NCBI RefSeq assembly: GCF_030388665.1
Contig: NZ_CP128846.1
Span: forward strand, 3,450,001 to 3,514,000
Origin: Streptomyces flavofungini
GTDB taxonomy: Bacteria; Actinomycetota; Actinomycetes; Streptomycetales; Streptomycetaceae
Length of the DNA: 64,000 nt
Reading direction: 5' to 3'
Shown here: one piece after another, positions 25,039 through 34,496 of the stretch
Layout of the letters: the number at the start of each line of letters is the position of its first letter
How positions within the stretch are numbered: the first letter of the stretch is position 1
Program-made: the position numbers and the translations under genes
The notes under the pieces: model-generated
Seen by the model: only the letters and a program-made list of their open reading frames with translations
Told to the model about the DNA's origin: nothing
The model's database searches: none

Positions 25039-25289
25039 GCCAGCAGGAGCGGCGGGAGGCCGTCGTACGGGGGATGCTCGACGCCGAGGGGCCCCTGCCG
25101 GTGCCGCCCGACCTGCACGCGGACGCCGTCCGGCGGGGGGCGAGGATGCTGCGGCGGCGCACGGTCGTGCGGCGCCTGATGTGGCTGCTCCTGCTCGCAG
25201 CCGTCGTCGCGTTCGCCGTGTGGGCGGCGGAGGCGCAGCCGTGGGTGGAGCCCCCGTCGAGCCGGACCCCGCCCCTGACCAGCTGGTGA
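25035..25289 (+). CDS. small membrane protein, possible anti-sigma partner
   Basis: 84 residues. The ATG at 25035 overlaps the stop of the sigma-like gene. A cytoplasmic basic segment (RRGARMLRRRTVVRRL) precedes one membrane helix (about 51-66, MWLLLLAAVVAFAVWAA) and a short outer tail. Order, coupling and topology match sigma/anti-sigma pairs, but no zinc-binding HxxxCxxC motif is present. Confidence 0.65.
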   Translation: MSQQERREAVVRGMLDAEGPLPVPPDLHADAVRRGARMLRRRTVVRRLMWLLLLAAVVAFAVWAAEAQPWVEPPSSRTPPLTSW

Positions 25290-25498
25290 TCCGCCGCTCC
25301 GCGGCGGCCCCCCTTGTGGGCAGGCGTTCCGCAGGGTGGAACGGGTACGCACAGCCCAGGCCGGCGGTGCCTTTGACGTGGACGGAAGGGCGCACCCCAC
25401 GGCCACGGCCCCCTGGCGAGCAGGGCAGCACCTTCGCCGTACGGCAAGGGGCGGCCGGGAAACCCCGACCGCCCCGTACCGCCGAAGCGCCCGCGCGC

Positions 25499-26653
25499 CT
25501 AGCCCAGTGCCTGCTGCAGGTCGGCCAGCAGATCGTCCGCCGACTCGATGCCCACGGAGAGGCGGACCAGGTCGGCCGGGACCTCCAGGGCGGAGCCCGC
25601 GACGGAGGCGTGGGTCATGCGGCCGGGGTGCTCGATGAGCGACTCGACGCCGCCGAGGGACTCGCCGAGGGTGAAGAGGCGGGCCCGGTCGCAGACCGCG
25701 ACGGCCGCCTCCTCGCCGCCCTCGACCTGGAAGGACACCATCCCGCCGAAGGACTTCATCTGCTTGGCCGCGACCTCGTGCCCGGGGTGCGAGGCGAGCC
25801 CCGGGTAGAGCACGTTCGTCACGCGCGGGTGGCGCGTGAGCATCTCGACGACGCGCTCGGCGTTCTCGCTGTGCCGGTCCATGCGGACGGCCAGCGTCTT
25901 GATGCCCCGCAGCACCAGCCAGGAGTCGAAGGGCCCGGCGACGGCACCCATCGCGTTCTGGTGGAACGCCAGCTCCTCGCCCAGCTCGGCGTCGTCGACG
26001 ACGAGGGCGCCGCCGACGACGTCGGAGTGCCCGCCCATGTACTTCGTCATGGAGTGCACGACGACGTCCGCGCCGAGGGCGAGCGGCTGCTGGAGGTAGG
26101 GGCTCGCGAAGGTGTTGTCGACGACGAGCTTCGCCCCGGCCTCACGGGCGATCTGGGCGACGGCCTCGATGTCGGTGATGCCGAGCAGCGGGTTGGAGGG
26201 GGTCTCCACCCACACGGCCTTGGTGCGCGGCGTGAGCGCGGCCCGTACCGACGCCGGGTCGGAGGTGTCGGCGACCGACCACTCCACGCCCCACCGCGAG
26301 ACGACCTTGGCGAACAGGCGGAACGTACCGCCGTAGGCGTCATTGGGGATGACGACGTGGTCGCCGGGGCCGAGCAGGGTACGCAGCAGGCAGTCCTCGG
26401 CGGCGAGGCCGGAGGCGAAGGCGAGGCCGCGGCGGCCGCCTTCCAGGGCGGCGAGGTTCTCCTCCAGGGCGGTGCGCGTCGGGTTGGCGCTGCGGCTGTA
26501 CTCGTAGCCCCCGCGGAGCCCGCCGACTCCGTCCTGCTTGTACGTGGACACCTGGTAGATGGGCGGGACGACGGCGCCGGTGAGCGGGTCGGCGGTGTTG
26601 CCCGCGTGGATGGCGACGGTCTCGAAGTTCTGGCTGCTGTGCGAGTCACTCAT
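25499..26653 (-). CDS. metB: cystathionine gamma-synthase/lyase
   Basis: 384 residues. Cys/Met-metabolism PLP enzyme: SRSANPTRTALEENLAALEGG, VVDNTFASPYLQQPLALGADVVVHSMTKYMGGHSD with Schiff-base Lys204, and the C-terminal GGVESLIEHPGRMTH and VRLSVGIE. It makes cystathionine from O-acyl-homoserine and cysteine, or cleaves it; the lyase cannot be excluded from sequence alone. The long in-frame upstream extension is discarded because the ATG at 26653 starts the family fold. Confidence 0.93.
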   Translation of the reverse strand: MSDSHSSQNFETVAIHAGNTADPLTGAVVPPIYQVSTYKQDGVGGLRGGYEYSRSANPTRTALEENLAALEGGRRGLAFASGLAAEDCLLRTLLGPGDHVVIPNDAYGGTFRLFAKVVSRWGVEWSVADTSDPASVRAALTPRTKAVWVETPSNPLLGITDIEAVAQIAREAGAKLVVDNTFASPYLQQPLALGADVVVHSMTKYMGGHSDVVGGALVVDDAELGEELAFHQNAMGAVAGPFDSWLVLRGIKTLAVRMDRHSENAERVVEMLTRHPRVTNVLYPGLASHPGHEVAAKQMKSFGGMVSFQVEGGEEAAVAVCDRARLFTLGESLGGVESLIEHPGRMTHASVAGSALEVPADLVRLSVGIESADDLLADLQQALG

Positions 26654-26786
26654 GCGGCCTGAGCGTAATGCGGCGCGGGCCCCGGGGCGGGCGGGGCGAG
26701 GGGTGGCACGGGGCGGACGGCACAGGTTGACCGGCGGGGGCGGCCAGGTTGGCCAATTGTCACAGGCGTCTGGTTCGCTAGTACGT

Positions 26787-27905
26787 ATGGAGATTCTCTG
26801 GGTCCTGATGGCAGTGGTCATGATCGGGGCGGTGCTCGGGCCGGTCCTGCTGCGCAGGCGCGGCGGAATCCGCCAGGTGCACCCGGGCTCGCCGGACGCG
26901 GCGGACCCGGCGAACTACGGCTTCGCGCGCCAGGAGGAGCTGGACATCCGCATGCCGGGCCCGGACGCGGACCTGATCGAGGTCCTCGACCTGGTGCAGC
27001 GCACGCAGGACTGGCGTGCCGCGTCGCAGCTGCTCGCCGGGACGGAGGTGCACGGTGAGCAGCGGTGGCAGCGCGTGCAGGCGTTCGCGGGCGCGGCGTC
27101 GCTGGAGCTGGCGCAGCGGCCGGGCGGGGTGGGGGACACCCCGGGCGGGCAGTGGCTGCGGGTGTGGCGGGCGGAGGCCCCGAAGGACGCGGGTGGCGCG
27201 GCCGTGCACGCGGAGTTCCTGGTGCAGCAGGCGTGGCGCTCCTCGACGGCCGGGACGGACGAGTTCCGGATCATCCTGGAGGAGGCGAAGGAGGCCTGCG
27301 GGCAGGCGGCCCTGCTCTCCCCCGGGGACCCGATTCCGTACATCGTCGAGCTGTCGATCGCGCGCGGCATGGCCTATCCGCGCGCGGACTTCGAGCAGCT
27401 GTGGCTGAAGATCCTGGACCGCGCCCCGGCCCACATGGGGGCGCATCTGGCGGCGCTGCACTACTGGTGCGAGAAGTGGCACGGCACCCGCGAGGAGGCG
27501 TACTCCTTCGCGGAGGCCGCGGCGGCCCGCGCCCCCAAGGGCTCCCTGCTCTCCGCGCTCCCGCTGTTCGCGGTGTACGAGCACCTGCCCGAGGTGAACC
27601 TGGTGCGGGGGTTCTACCAGAGCGAGGTCGTCACGAAGGCGATCGAGGGCGCCAGGTTCGCGGTGCACTCCGCCCGCCCCGACGACCCGATGCTGGCCCA
27701 CGTCCGCCATCTCCTGGTCTTCTTCCTGGTGCGCTGCGAGCGCTGGGGCGAGGCCATGGACCAGCTGATCCACGTCGACGGCCACGTCGGCGCCCTCCCC
27801 TGGACCCTGTCCCCCGACCCGGCGGCGGATTACGCGGTCTACCGCGCCCTGGCCGTCGCCGGCTACGAGGCCAACGGCGGCAGCCCGGCGACGCTGCCCC
27901 GCTGA
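26787..27905 (+). CDS. membrane-anchored conserved hypothetical protein
   Basis: 372 residues. An N-terminal helix (about 2-22, EILWVLMAVVMIGAVLGPVLL) is followed by RRRGG and then a soluble, mainly helical domain with TPR-like stretches (for example DLIEVLDLVQRTQDWRAASQLL and ILDRAPAHMGAHLAALHYW). No catalytic motif is seen. It sits between metB and msrA in this core order. It should face the cytoplasm by the positive-inside rule. Confidence 0.85.
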   Translation: MEILWVLMAVVMIGAVLGPVLLRRRGGIRQVHPGSPDAADPANYGFARQEELDIRMPGPDADLIEVLDLVQRTQDWRAASQLLAGTEVHGEQRWQRVQAFAGAASLELAQRPGGVGDTPGGQWLRVWRAEAPKDAGGAAVHAEFLVQQAWRSSTAGTDEFRIILEEAKEACGQAALLSPGDPIPYIVELSIARGMAYPRADFEQLWLKILDRAPAHMGAHLAALHYWCEKWHGTREEAYSFAEAAAARAPKGSLLSALPLFAVYEHLPEVNLVRGFYQSEVVTKAIEGARFAVHSARPDDPMLAHVRHLLVFFLVRCERWGEAMDQLIHVDGHVGALPWTLSPDPAADYAVYRALAVAGYEANGGSPATLPR

Positions 27906-27991
27906 CCGGCAGGAATGCCACCTCCCGTAGCGGCGTTCCACCTACTGGCCACTTGCCGCCAGGCCCGCCACGCCACAAGGAGTGAACCCTC

Positions 27992-28690
27992 ATGATCTTC
28001 GGCCGCACGCCCGTCCTCCCCACCCCCGAGGAGGCCCTGAAGGGCCGCGAGACGCCCGAGTTCGAGGTCCCCTCCCGGCACACGGTGCTGGGCAACGCCC
28101 TGCTCGGCCCCTACCCCGAGGGCCTGGAGGTCGCGGACTTCGGCCTCGGCTGCTTCTGGGGCGCCGAGCGCAAGTTCTGGCAGACCGACGGCGTCTGGAC
28201 GACCCTCGTCGGCTACCAGGGCGGCTACACCCAGAACCCCTCCTACGAAGAGGTGTGCTCCGGCCTCACGGGTCACACGGAGGTCGTGCGCGTGGTCTTC
28301 GACCCCGAGAAGGTCACGTACGCCGAGCTCCTGAAGCTCTTCTGGGAGTCCCACAACCCCACCCAGGGCTTCCGCCAGGGCAACGACGTGGGCACGCAGT
28401 ACCGCTCCGCGATCTACACCCACACCCCCGCCCAGGAGGCCACCGCCACCGCCTCCCGCGACGCCTACCAGCAGGTCCTCACCGCAGCGGGCCACGGCGA
28501 GATCACCACGACGGTCCTCCCCGCGGCCGACCGCGCCTTCTGGCCCGCCGAGCCGTACCACCAGCAGTACCTGGACAAGAACCCCGACGGCTACTGCGGC
28601 ATCGGCGGCACGGGCGTGAAGCTGGGCGACCCCTTCGAGACGAACTGGGGCGTGTCGTGCCCGACGGGGATCGCCCCGGCTGACGGCTGA
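27992..28690 (+). CDS. msrA: peptide-methionine (S)-S-oxide reductase
   Basis: 232 residues. GCFWG at 53-57 gives catalytic Cys54. Other signatures are [57 protein letters not shown] and a C-terminal resolving-cysteine region (YCGIGG, GVSCPTG). It repairs oxidised methionine with thioredoxin. It has a longer N-terminus than the E. coli core, like other actinobacterial MsrA. An ATG with GGAG nearby opens the gene. Confidence 0.95.
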   Translation: MIFGRTPVLPTPEEALKGRETPEFEVPSRHTVLGNALLGPYPEGLEVADFGLGCFWGAERKFWQTDGVWTTLVGYQGGYTQNPSYEEVCSGLTGHTEVVRVVFDPEKVTYAELLKLFWESHNPTQGFRQGNDVGTQYRSAIYTHTPAQEATATASRDAYQQVLTAAGHGEITTTVLPAADRAFWPAEPYHQQYLDKNPDGYCGIGGTGVKLGDPFETNWGVSCPTGIAPADG

Positions 28691-28734
28691 GGCTGACGCC
28701 TCGGTCGAGCCCCCGGGCAGGACGGGCTCCCCTC

Positions 28735-28938
28735 GTGACCGCGTCAGCCCCCTGGTCGAGCGAAACGACCATCGACGTGCAGGTCACGTCGGGCGAGCCC
28801 GTACCGCGAACGACGGGTTCGGAGCCGAAGGTCACCTTCAGGTTCCAGGAGCCGGACGGATTCGACTGGATGCGGGAGTGGGGCGGACAACCACCGCGCG
28901 ACGACGCCCGACGCATCTCGTGGCCCACGGCACCGTGA
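28735..28938 (+). CDS. doubtful 67-residue open frame
   Basis: It starts at GTG 28735 with no clear ribosome site. It contains KVTFRFQEPDGFDWMREWGGQPP and no known motif. It lies 44 bases after msrA and ends 40 bases before the hydrolase. It may be a remnant or a small protein; kept only to account for the gap. Confidence 0.25.
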   Translation: MTASAPWSSETTIDVQVTSGEPVPRTTGSEPKVTFRFQEPDGFDWMREWGGQPPRDDARRISWPTAP

Positions 28939-28978
28939 ACGACCCTCCACCCCCGCACAGCCCACACCAAGGACCCCC

Positions 28979-29779
28979 ATGCCCCATGCCTTCGCCCCCG
29001 ACGGCACCGCCGTGTTCTACGAACTCCGGGGCTCCGGGGAGCCGTTGGTGTTGTTGAGCGGGCAGTCCAACAACCGGCACTGGTGGGACCCGGTGGTCGA
29101 GGAGTTCGCGGCCTGGTTCACCGTCGTCACGCTCGACTGGCGGGGGACGGGGGACAGCGACCGGCCCGACACGGACTCGTACAGCACGCGGGGGTTCGCG
29201 GACGATGTGGCCGCCGTGCTCGACGACGCGGGGATCGAGCGGGCGCACGTGTACGGGACGTCGATGGGCGGCCGGGTCGCGCAGTGGTTCGCCGCCGACT
29301 TCCCGGAGCGGGTGGAACGGCTCGTGCTCGGGTGTACGTCGCCGGGGGCGCCGCACGGCGTCGAGCGCGGGCCCGAGGTGCGGCGGGCGCTCGCGCAGGG
29401 TGATCCGCAGGCCGCGCGGCGCGTGCTCCTGGAGTTGATGTACACGCCGGCGTGGATCGCCGCCCAGGAGGCGGGCGGGCGGCGGGAGTTCGGGACGCTC
29501 GGGGACCCGTCCATGCCCGCGCACGCCCGGCGCCGCCATCTGCGGGCCAGCGCCCGGCACGACGCGTGGGACGCGCTCGTCGGGATCAAGGCGCCGACGC
29601 TCGTCGTGCACGGGAGCGACGACGCCTTCAACCCCACCGCCAACGCGCCCCTGCTGGCGCGGCGCGTGCCGGACGCCCGGATGCGGCTCGTCCCGGGCGC
29701 GCGGCACGCCTACTTCGAGGAGTTCGCGGAGGTGGCCACGCCTCTGGTCCTCGGGTTCCTGCGCGACGGCGAGGCGTGA
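28979..29779 (+). CDS. alpha/beta hydrolase
   Basis: 266 residues with AAGGACC upstream. LLSGQSNNRHWWDP is the oxyanion region, GTSMGG at 93-98 holds nucleophile Ser95, HGSDDAFNP contributes the acid and GARHAYFEEF the histidine. It resembles soluble 3-oxoadipate enol-lactonase/haloperoxidase-like esterases. The substrate is unknown. Confidence 0.88.
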   Translation: MPHAFAPDGTAVFYELRGSGEPLVLLSGQSNNRHWWDPVVEEFAAWFTVVTLDWRGTGDSDRPDTDSYSTRGFADDVAAVLDDAGIERAHVYGTSMGGRVAQWFAADFPERVERLVLGCTSPGAPHGVERGPEVRRALAQGDPQAARRVLLELMYTPAWIAAQEAGGRREFGTLGDPSMPAHARRRHLRASARHDAWDALVGIKAPTLVVHGSDDAFNPTANAPLLARRVPDARMRLVPGARHAYFEEFAEVATPLVLGFLRDGEA

Positions 29780-29809
29780 GGCCGCGCCGCGCCGCGCCGC
29801 CTCGCGGGG

Positions 29810-30196
29810 CTACTCCCCCGATCCGTACGCCCGCGTGATGATCTCCAGCTTGTGGCCGTCCGGGTCGTCCCAGTACACCCCGCGGCCGCCGTCGTTCGTG
29901 TTGATCTGGTTCTCCAGCTTGTGGTACGGGTCCGCCCAGTAGGTCAGGCCCCGCTCCTTGATACGGCCGAAGATCGCGTCGAACTCGTCCTCGGAGACCA
30001 GGAACGCGTAGTGCTGCGGGACCAACGGGCCGCCGTCGCCCTCGTAGTAGTCGAGGGTGACGCCGTTGGGGATCTCCACGGGGATGAACGGACCGTACTG
30101 CGGGCTGACTTCGAGACCCAGGATGTCGGCGAGGAACTGCGCGGACGCCTTCTTGTCCGTGGCCGCCACAATCGTGTGGTTCAGCTCGATGGTCAT
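29810..30196 (-). CDS. VOC (glyoxalase/bleomycin resistance) family protein
   Basis: 128 residues, ATG after AGGAGG. Two beta-alpha-beta-beta-beta modules: LNHTIVAATDKKASAQFLADILGLEV and HYAFLVSEDEFDAIFGRIKERG, ending in GRGVYWDDPDGHKLEIITRAYG. Metal ligands fit His7 near the start, His in QHYAF and Glu in KLEII. It could be a dioxygenase, lyase or binding protein. Confidence 0.88.
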   Translation of the reverse strand: MTIELNHTIVAATDKKASAQFLADILGLEVSPQYGPFIPVEIPNGVTLDYYEGDGGPLVPQHYAFLVSEDEFDAIFGRIKERGLTYWADPYHKLENQINTNDGGRGVYWDDPDGHKLEIITRAYGSGE

Positions 30197-30385
30197 CGTG
30201 CGGACCTCCTCGGACTTGCCGTGTTCGACCTGTGTACCTGACATCGACCACGTTATGTCCGGGCGTCCGGGCCGACATCGGTCAGCGGTTCGGCACGCGC
30301 TGCGCATTGCGCCCTAGGCCGGTGGTCGCAGGCGAATTCCGGTCACGGGGCCTGTCAGGGCCCCGGACCGGGCCGTACCACCGGG

Positions 30386-31450
30386 TCAGATCGTCGCCGC
30401 GTCGATCACGAAGCGGTAGCGGACGTCGCTCGCGAGGACCCGCTCGTACGCCTCGTTGATCTGCTCGGCCGAGATCAGCTCGATCTCCGCGCCCAGGCCG
30501 TGCTCGGCGCAGAAGTCCAGCATCTCCTGGGTCTCCTGGATGCCGCCGATGCCGGAGCCCGCGAGGCTCCTGCGGCCCAGGATCAGGGAGAAGAGGTTGA
30601 GCGACACGGGCTCCTCGGGGGCGCCCACGTTCACGAACGCGCCGTCCGTCTTCAGGAGGCCGAGGTACTTGTCCAGGGGCAGCGGCGCCGACACCGTCGA
30701 GACGATCAGGTCGAGGCTGCCCGCGAGCTGCTCGAACGTGGCGTCGTCACTGGTCGCGTAGTAGTGGTCGGCGCCGAGGCGCAGCCCGTCGTCCTTCTTG
30801 CGCAGGGACTGCGACAGGACGGTCACCTCGGCGCCCATGGCGTGCGCGATCTTGACGGCCATGTGGCCGAGGCCGCCGAGCCCGACGACGGCGACCTTCT
30901 TGCCGGGGCCCGCGTTCCAGTGGGCCAGCGGGGAGTACGTGGTGATGCCCGCGCACAGCAGCGGCGCGGCCACGTCCAGGGAGAGACCGTCGGGGATGCG
31001 GAGGGTGAAGGCCTCGTCGACGACGATGCGGGTGGAGTAGCCGCCGTAGGTGGGCCTGCCCTCCTTGTCGAGGGCGTTGTACGTCTGGATGTTGCCCTGG
31101 GTGCAGTACTGCTCCAGGCCCGCCTCGCAGTTCTCGCACGCACGGCAGGAGTCGACCATGCAGCCGACGCCGACACGGTCGCCGACCTTGAATGTGGTGA
31201 CGTCGGCGCCGACCTCCGCCACCACGCCGGCGATCTCGTGGCCGGGCACCATCGGGAAGATGCCCTCGCCCCAGCCGTCGCGGGCCTGGTGGATGTCGGA
31301 GTGGCAGATGCCGGCGTACTTGACGTCGATCAGGACGTCGGAGGGGCCGACGGGGCGGCGCTCGATGGTGGTGCGGGCCAGCGGGGCGCCTGCCGCGGGG
31401 GCGGCGTAAGCGGGGACGTTCATGGTCCGTGCGGTCGTGTCCGCGGTCAT
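30386..31450 (-). CDS. zinc-dependent NAD(P) alcohol dehydrogenase
   Basis: 354 residues if the ATG at 31450 is used. Catalytic zinc: Cys49 (GICHSD), His71-Glu72 (PGHE). Structural zinc: Cys102, Cys105, Cys108, Cys116. The Rossmann motif is [11 protein letters not shown]. It is the YahK/cinnamyl-alcohol type that reduces aldehydes with NADPH. The start is ambiguous: a 21-base in-frame duplication encodes MTADTTA twice, so 31471, 31450 and 31423 are all possible. It is divergent from an XRE regulator that may control it. Confidence 0.9.
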   Translation of the reverse strand: MTADTTARTMNVPAYAAPAAGAPLARTTIERRPVGPSDVLIDVKYAGICHSDIHQARDGWGEGIFPMVPGHEIAGVVAEVGADVTTFKVGDRVGVGCMVDSCRACENCEAGLEQYCTQGNIQTYNALDKEGRPTYGGYSTRIVVDEAFTLRIPDGLSLDVAAPLLCAGITTYSPLAHWNAGPGKKVAVVGLGGLGHMAVKIAHAMGAEVTVLSQSLRKKDDGLRLGADHYYATSDDATFEQLAGSLDLIVSTVSAPLPLDKYLGLLKTDGAFVNVGAPEEPVSLNLFSLILGRRSLAGSGIGGIQETQEMLDFCAEHGLGAEIELISAEQINEAYERVLASDVRYRFVIDAATI

Positions 31451-31619
31451 GGCGGTCGTGTCTGCGGTCATGTCCTCGACGCTGTCACCTGCGCGAAGAC
31501 CTACCCAGCCCTCCGTTGCGCGTACGTCCGGCGGGCCTACCACCGGCCGTCCTACCTCTGCCCTGCCTACCACTGGCAGTGTCAGGCTCCCGCGCCGGCG
31601 GGACGGAATACTGGACATC

Positions 31620-32534
31620 ATGGACGACAACGCGCCCACCCCCCGGCGACAGCCGGAGCACCTCGACCCGCGCACCGAGCTGAGCGAGTTCCTGCGCACC
31701 CGCAGGGCCCGGTTGCAGCCGCACGACGTCGGCCTGCCCAGCTTCGGGCGGCACCGGCGGGTGCCGGGGCTCAGGCGCGAGGAGCTGGCGCAGCTCGCCG
31801 GGGTGTCGGTGGCGTACTACACCCGCCTCGAACAGGGCAACGGCCGCAACGTGTCGGGCGAGGTCCTGGACGCCATCGCGCGCGCCCTGCGCCTGAGCGA
31901 CGCCGAGCACGCGCACCTCACGCATCTGGCGCGGCCGACCGCCCACAAGAAGAAGAAGGCGACCCGGCCCCAGCACCTGCGGCCCGCGGTGCGGCACCTG
32001 ATGGACGCCATGGACGGCGTGCCCGCCTACGCCCTCGGGCGGCGCTCCGAGATCCTCGGCTGGAACAGGATGGCGTCCGCGCTCTTCGGCGACTGGGGGC
32101 TGCTTCCGCCCGAGGAGCGCAACTGGGCGCGGCTCACGTTCCTGAGCGAGGACATGCGGACGCTGTTCGACGAGACCTGGCAGCAGAAGGCCTCGGACAT
32201 GGTCAGCTTCCTGCGGATGGAGGCGGGCTGCTATCCGAACGACCCGCTGCTGTCCGCCCTGGTGGGCGAACTCTCGGTGAAGAGCGAGGAGTTCAGGCGG
32301 CTGTGGGCCGCGCACGACGTGCGGGAGAAGGGCCACGGCGTCAAGCGCCTGCGGCACCCCCTGGTCGGCGAGCTGACCCTGTCGTTCGAGTCCATGCGCC
32401 TGCCCGACGACTACGAACAGACCCTGGTGACGTACCACGCGGAGCCGGGCTCGCCGTCGGCGGAGGGCCTGCGGCTGCTGGCGAGCTGGGGCGTGGACGC
32501 GGCGGACCCGGCGGCCCGCAGTGAGGTGCCGTAG
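31620..32534 (+). CDS. XRE-family regulator with MmyB-like ligand domain
   Basis: 304 residues from ATG 31620. The HTH at about 15-75 ([40 protein letters not shown]) is followed by an MmyB-type ligand-binding domain ([65 protein letters not shown]). Such regulators are often divergent from the oxidoreductase they control, here the alcohol dehydrogenase; some bind fatty acids. Confidence 0.93.
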   Translation: MDDNAPTPRRQPEHLDPRTELSEFLRTRRARLQPHDVGLPSFGRHRRVPGLRREELAQLAGVSVAYYTRLEQGNGRNVSGEVLDAIARALRLSDAEHAHLTHLARPTAHKKKKATRPQHLRPAVRHLMDAMDGVPAYALGRRSEILGWNRMASALFGDWGLLPPEERNWARLTFLSEDMRTLFDETWQQKASDMVSFLRMEAGCYPNDPLLSALVGELSVKSEEFRRLWAAHDVREKGHGVKRLRHPLVGELTLSFESMRLPDDYEQTLVTYHAEPGSPSAEGLRLLASWGVDAADPAARSEVP

Positions 32535-32546
32535 GGACCCGCCGGG

Positions 32547-33158
32547 TCAGGAGCGGTACCGGGGGAACTTGGCCGTGTCGATGGTCCACCGGCCCATGGG
32601 GACGGCGTCGCCGAACTTGTACCGGCGCGGGGTGTCGGCGTACCGGGGCTCGCCACTGGCCGTGTCCGGACCGGAGTGCACGGTGACCGTGCCGTCCCTG
32701 GGGTCGACGATCACGTACTCGGGGACGCCCATGCGGGGGTAGTCGCGGAGCTTGGTGATGTAGTCGTTGCCGGGGTTCGAGGGGGAGACGACTTCGATGG
32801 CTACGGATACGTCGGGGGCGAAGACAGTGGGGTCCTCGGGCAGCTGGTCCCAGGCGTCCTCAGTCATGACCACAAGGTCGGCGGTACGGCACACACCGAG
32901 TGCGGGATGATCGACCCAGGTCTCCGCCATCGTCACGGCGTTCTCGTCCTGTTCCTCGAACTGGCGGGAGATCAGGGTGACGATGCGGCCATGCCACCTG
33001 GACGGACTCATCATGTGGACTTTGATCCCCTGCTCGCTGATGTCTGCCCGAACACGCATGCCACGCCGATCCGCCTCAGCCACTATGCCGTCAGCGAGGT
33101 CACGGAGCTTGTCATACGTGGCTGTCGACCAGTGCGGCTCGACCGTCTGCGCACTCAT
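32547..33158 (-). CDS. Uma2-family (PD-(D/E)xK-like) protein
   Basis: 203 residues, ATG 33158 after AAGGGAG. Features of the DUF820/Uma2 fold: LADGIVAEADRRG, GRIVTLISRQFEE, VCRTADLVVMTEDAW, FAPDVSVAIEVVSPSNPGNDYITKLRDYPRMGVPEYVIVDP. The Asp of PDV, the Glu of IEV and the Lys of TKL match the restriction-endonuclease-like active site. These are very common in Streptomyces, and their nuclease role is largely inferred. Confidence 0.9.
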   Translation of the reverse strand: MSAQTVEPHWSTATYDKLRDLADGIVAEADRRGMRVRADISEQGIKVHMMSPSRWHGRIVTLISRQFEEQDENAVTMAETWVDHPALGVCRTADLVVMTEDAWDQLPEDPTVFAPDVSVAIEVVSPSNPGNDYITKLRDYPRMGVPEYVIVDPRDGTVTVHSGPDTASGEPRYADTPRRYKFGDAVPMGRWTIDTAKFPRYRS

Positions 33159-33263
33159 GCTGCGACTCCCTTGCGTGTGTGGTGCCCGGCCGCGCGGCCA
33201 GATCCCGTTTTCCACGGTACCCGCCACGCGCCCGGGCCACCTGACCCTTCCCCGTACGGGTGA

Positions 33264-34052
33264 TCAGGGCTGGTACGGCGGCGCCGCCCCCCAGTTCCAC
33301 AGCGGTACGGGCTGGCCGGTGGGGCGGGCCGCGTCCGGTCCGGAGAAGTAGACGGCGAGGCGCGTGCCCCACTCGACGTACGCGAGGAACGCCGAGCGGA
33401 ACTCCGCGTCCGTCGGCAGCCCCGCCTCGTCCGCCGCGTCCTGGATGAGGTTCACCCAGCGGCGCCGCTGCGGCTCGGTGATGCCCTTGCCGAAGTGCTT
33501 GCCGACCATGTGGGCGTGGGCATCGGCGCCGCCGTGCTCCTTGGAGTACGCCGCCGGGCCGCCGAAGACCTCGCCGAGCCACTGCGCGACGTGCGCGGCG
33601 TGCTCGGGCGCGAGGCCCGCGAAGACCGGGGCGAGCAGGTCGTCGGCGAGCACCTTCTCGTAGAAGACCTCGGTGAGGCGGTCGAAGCGCTCCGCGCCGC
33701 CCGCCCACGCGTACAGCGTCGGCGTGGAGGCGCCCGATCCGCGCACGGACGTCGGGGTGTAGTGCCGCATCTCCTCGATGTTCTCGACGTACGGACGGAT
33801 GTGCGCGAAGAAGTCCTGGAACTGCTGGGAGGATCTGAAGCCCTCCAGGTGGTCTTTCGTGGACGTCCAGGTGATCCGCAGGATGAAGTGCGCGCTTCCT
33901 TCGACGTCTTCCTCACATCGAGTGAGTTCGTAGTCCACGCACTGCGGCGCGGCGGCCAGCGGGACGGCGGCGAGGGTGTACGCGGCGAGGAACTCGGCGG
34001 CCCGGTCCTCGGGGACGCGGTAGCGGATGTACTCGACGGTGTGGGTGCTCAT
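33264..34052 (-). CDS. antibiotic-biosynthesis-monooxygenase/truncated haemoglobin fusion
   Basis: 262 residues. Residues 1-100 are an ABM ferredoxin-like domain (VEYIRYRVPEDRAAEFLAAY, YELTRCEEDVEGSAHFILRITW). Residues about 112-250 are a group II truncated haemoglobin (LYAWAGGAERFDRLTEVFYEKVLADDLLAPVF, FGGPAAYS, then a proximal-His candidate in VGKHFGKGI). The fusion suggests haem chemistry on a quinone-like or aromatic substrate, or NO/O2 handling. The ATG overlaps the HxlR stop (ATGA), so both are made together. Confidence 0.9.
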   Translation of the reverse strand: MSTHTVEYIRYRVPEDRAAEFLAAYTLAAVPLAAAPQCVDYELTRCEEDVEGSAHFILRITWTSTKDHLEGFRSSQQFQDFFAHIRPYVENIEEMRHYTPTSVRGSGASTPTLYAWAGGAERFDRLTEVFYEKVLADDLLAPVFAGLAPEHAAHVAQWLGEVFGGPAAYSKEHGGADAHAHMVGKHFGKGITEPQRRRWVNLIQDAADEAGLPTDAEFRSAFLAYVEWGTRLAVYFSGPDAARPTGQPVPLWNWGAAPPYQP

Positions 34053-34471
34053 GGGGTGACGGCTTCCTTCTCCCTGGCGGCCGGGGCCTTGGCGCCCCAG
34101 TCCCAGAGTGCTTGCAGGACTTGACCCAACTCCCGGCCGTGCGAAGTCAGCTCATAGGTGACGGTGGGCGGCCAGCCGGGCGTCCGCGTGCGCCGGACGA
34201 CCCCGGCGCCGGTCAGCTGGGTCAGCCGCTCGGCAAGTACTTTGTCGGACAACTCCGGGAGGGCGGCGGCCAGTTCGCTGTACGCGTACACGTCACCCGC
34301 GAGCAGTTCGCGGACCAGGAGCGTCGTCCAGCGGCCCCGCAGCGCCGCCAGGGTGACCTCGACGGGGCACTCGGCGGCGGGCGCGGTGACGCGGGCGCGC
34401 GGGTCGTCGGGCAGGCCGGGGCGCGGCCCTGCGATGCCCTCGGATGCCTGCCTTACCGTTCGGTGAGCCAC
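34049..34471 (-). CDS. HxlR-family transcriptional regulator
   Basis: 140 residues. The GTG at 34471 follows TAGGAGG, which decides the start. The winged HTH contains CPVEVTLAALRGRWTTLLVRELLAGDVYAYSELAAALPELSDKVLAERLTQLTGAGVV, with the characteristic single Cys (ECPVE) that senses electrophiles or redox state in some members. It is co-translated with the haemoglobin fusion and so is its likely regulator. Confidence 0.92.
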   Translation of the reverse strand: MAHRTVRQASEGIAGPRPGLPDDPRARVTAPAAECPVEVTLAALRGRWTTLLVRELLAGDVYAYSELAAALPELSDKVLAERLTQLTGAGVVRRTRTPGWPPTVTYELTSHGRELGQVLQALWDWGAKAPAAREKEAVTP

Positions 34472-34496
34472 GGGCGCGCCTCCTACTGTGCCGTTC

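Noticed and set aside
25499..26821. SAM riboswitch or methionine box before metB
   Set aside because: The upstream gap to the divergent gene is short and shows no conserved riboswitch core that I can recognise.
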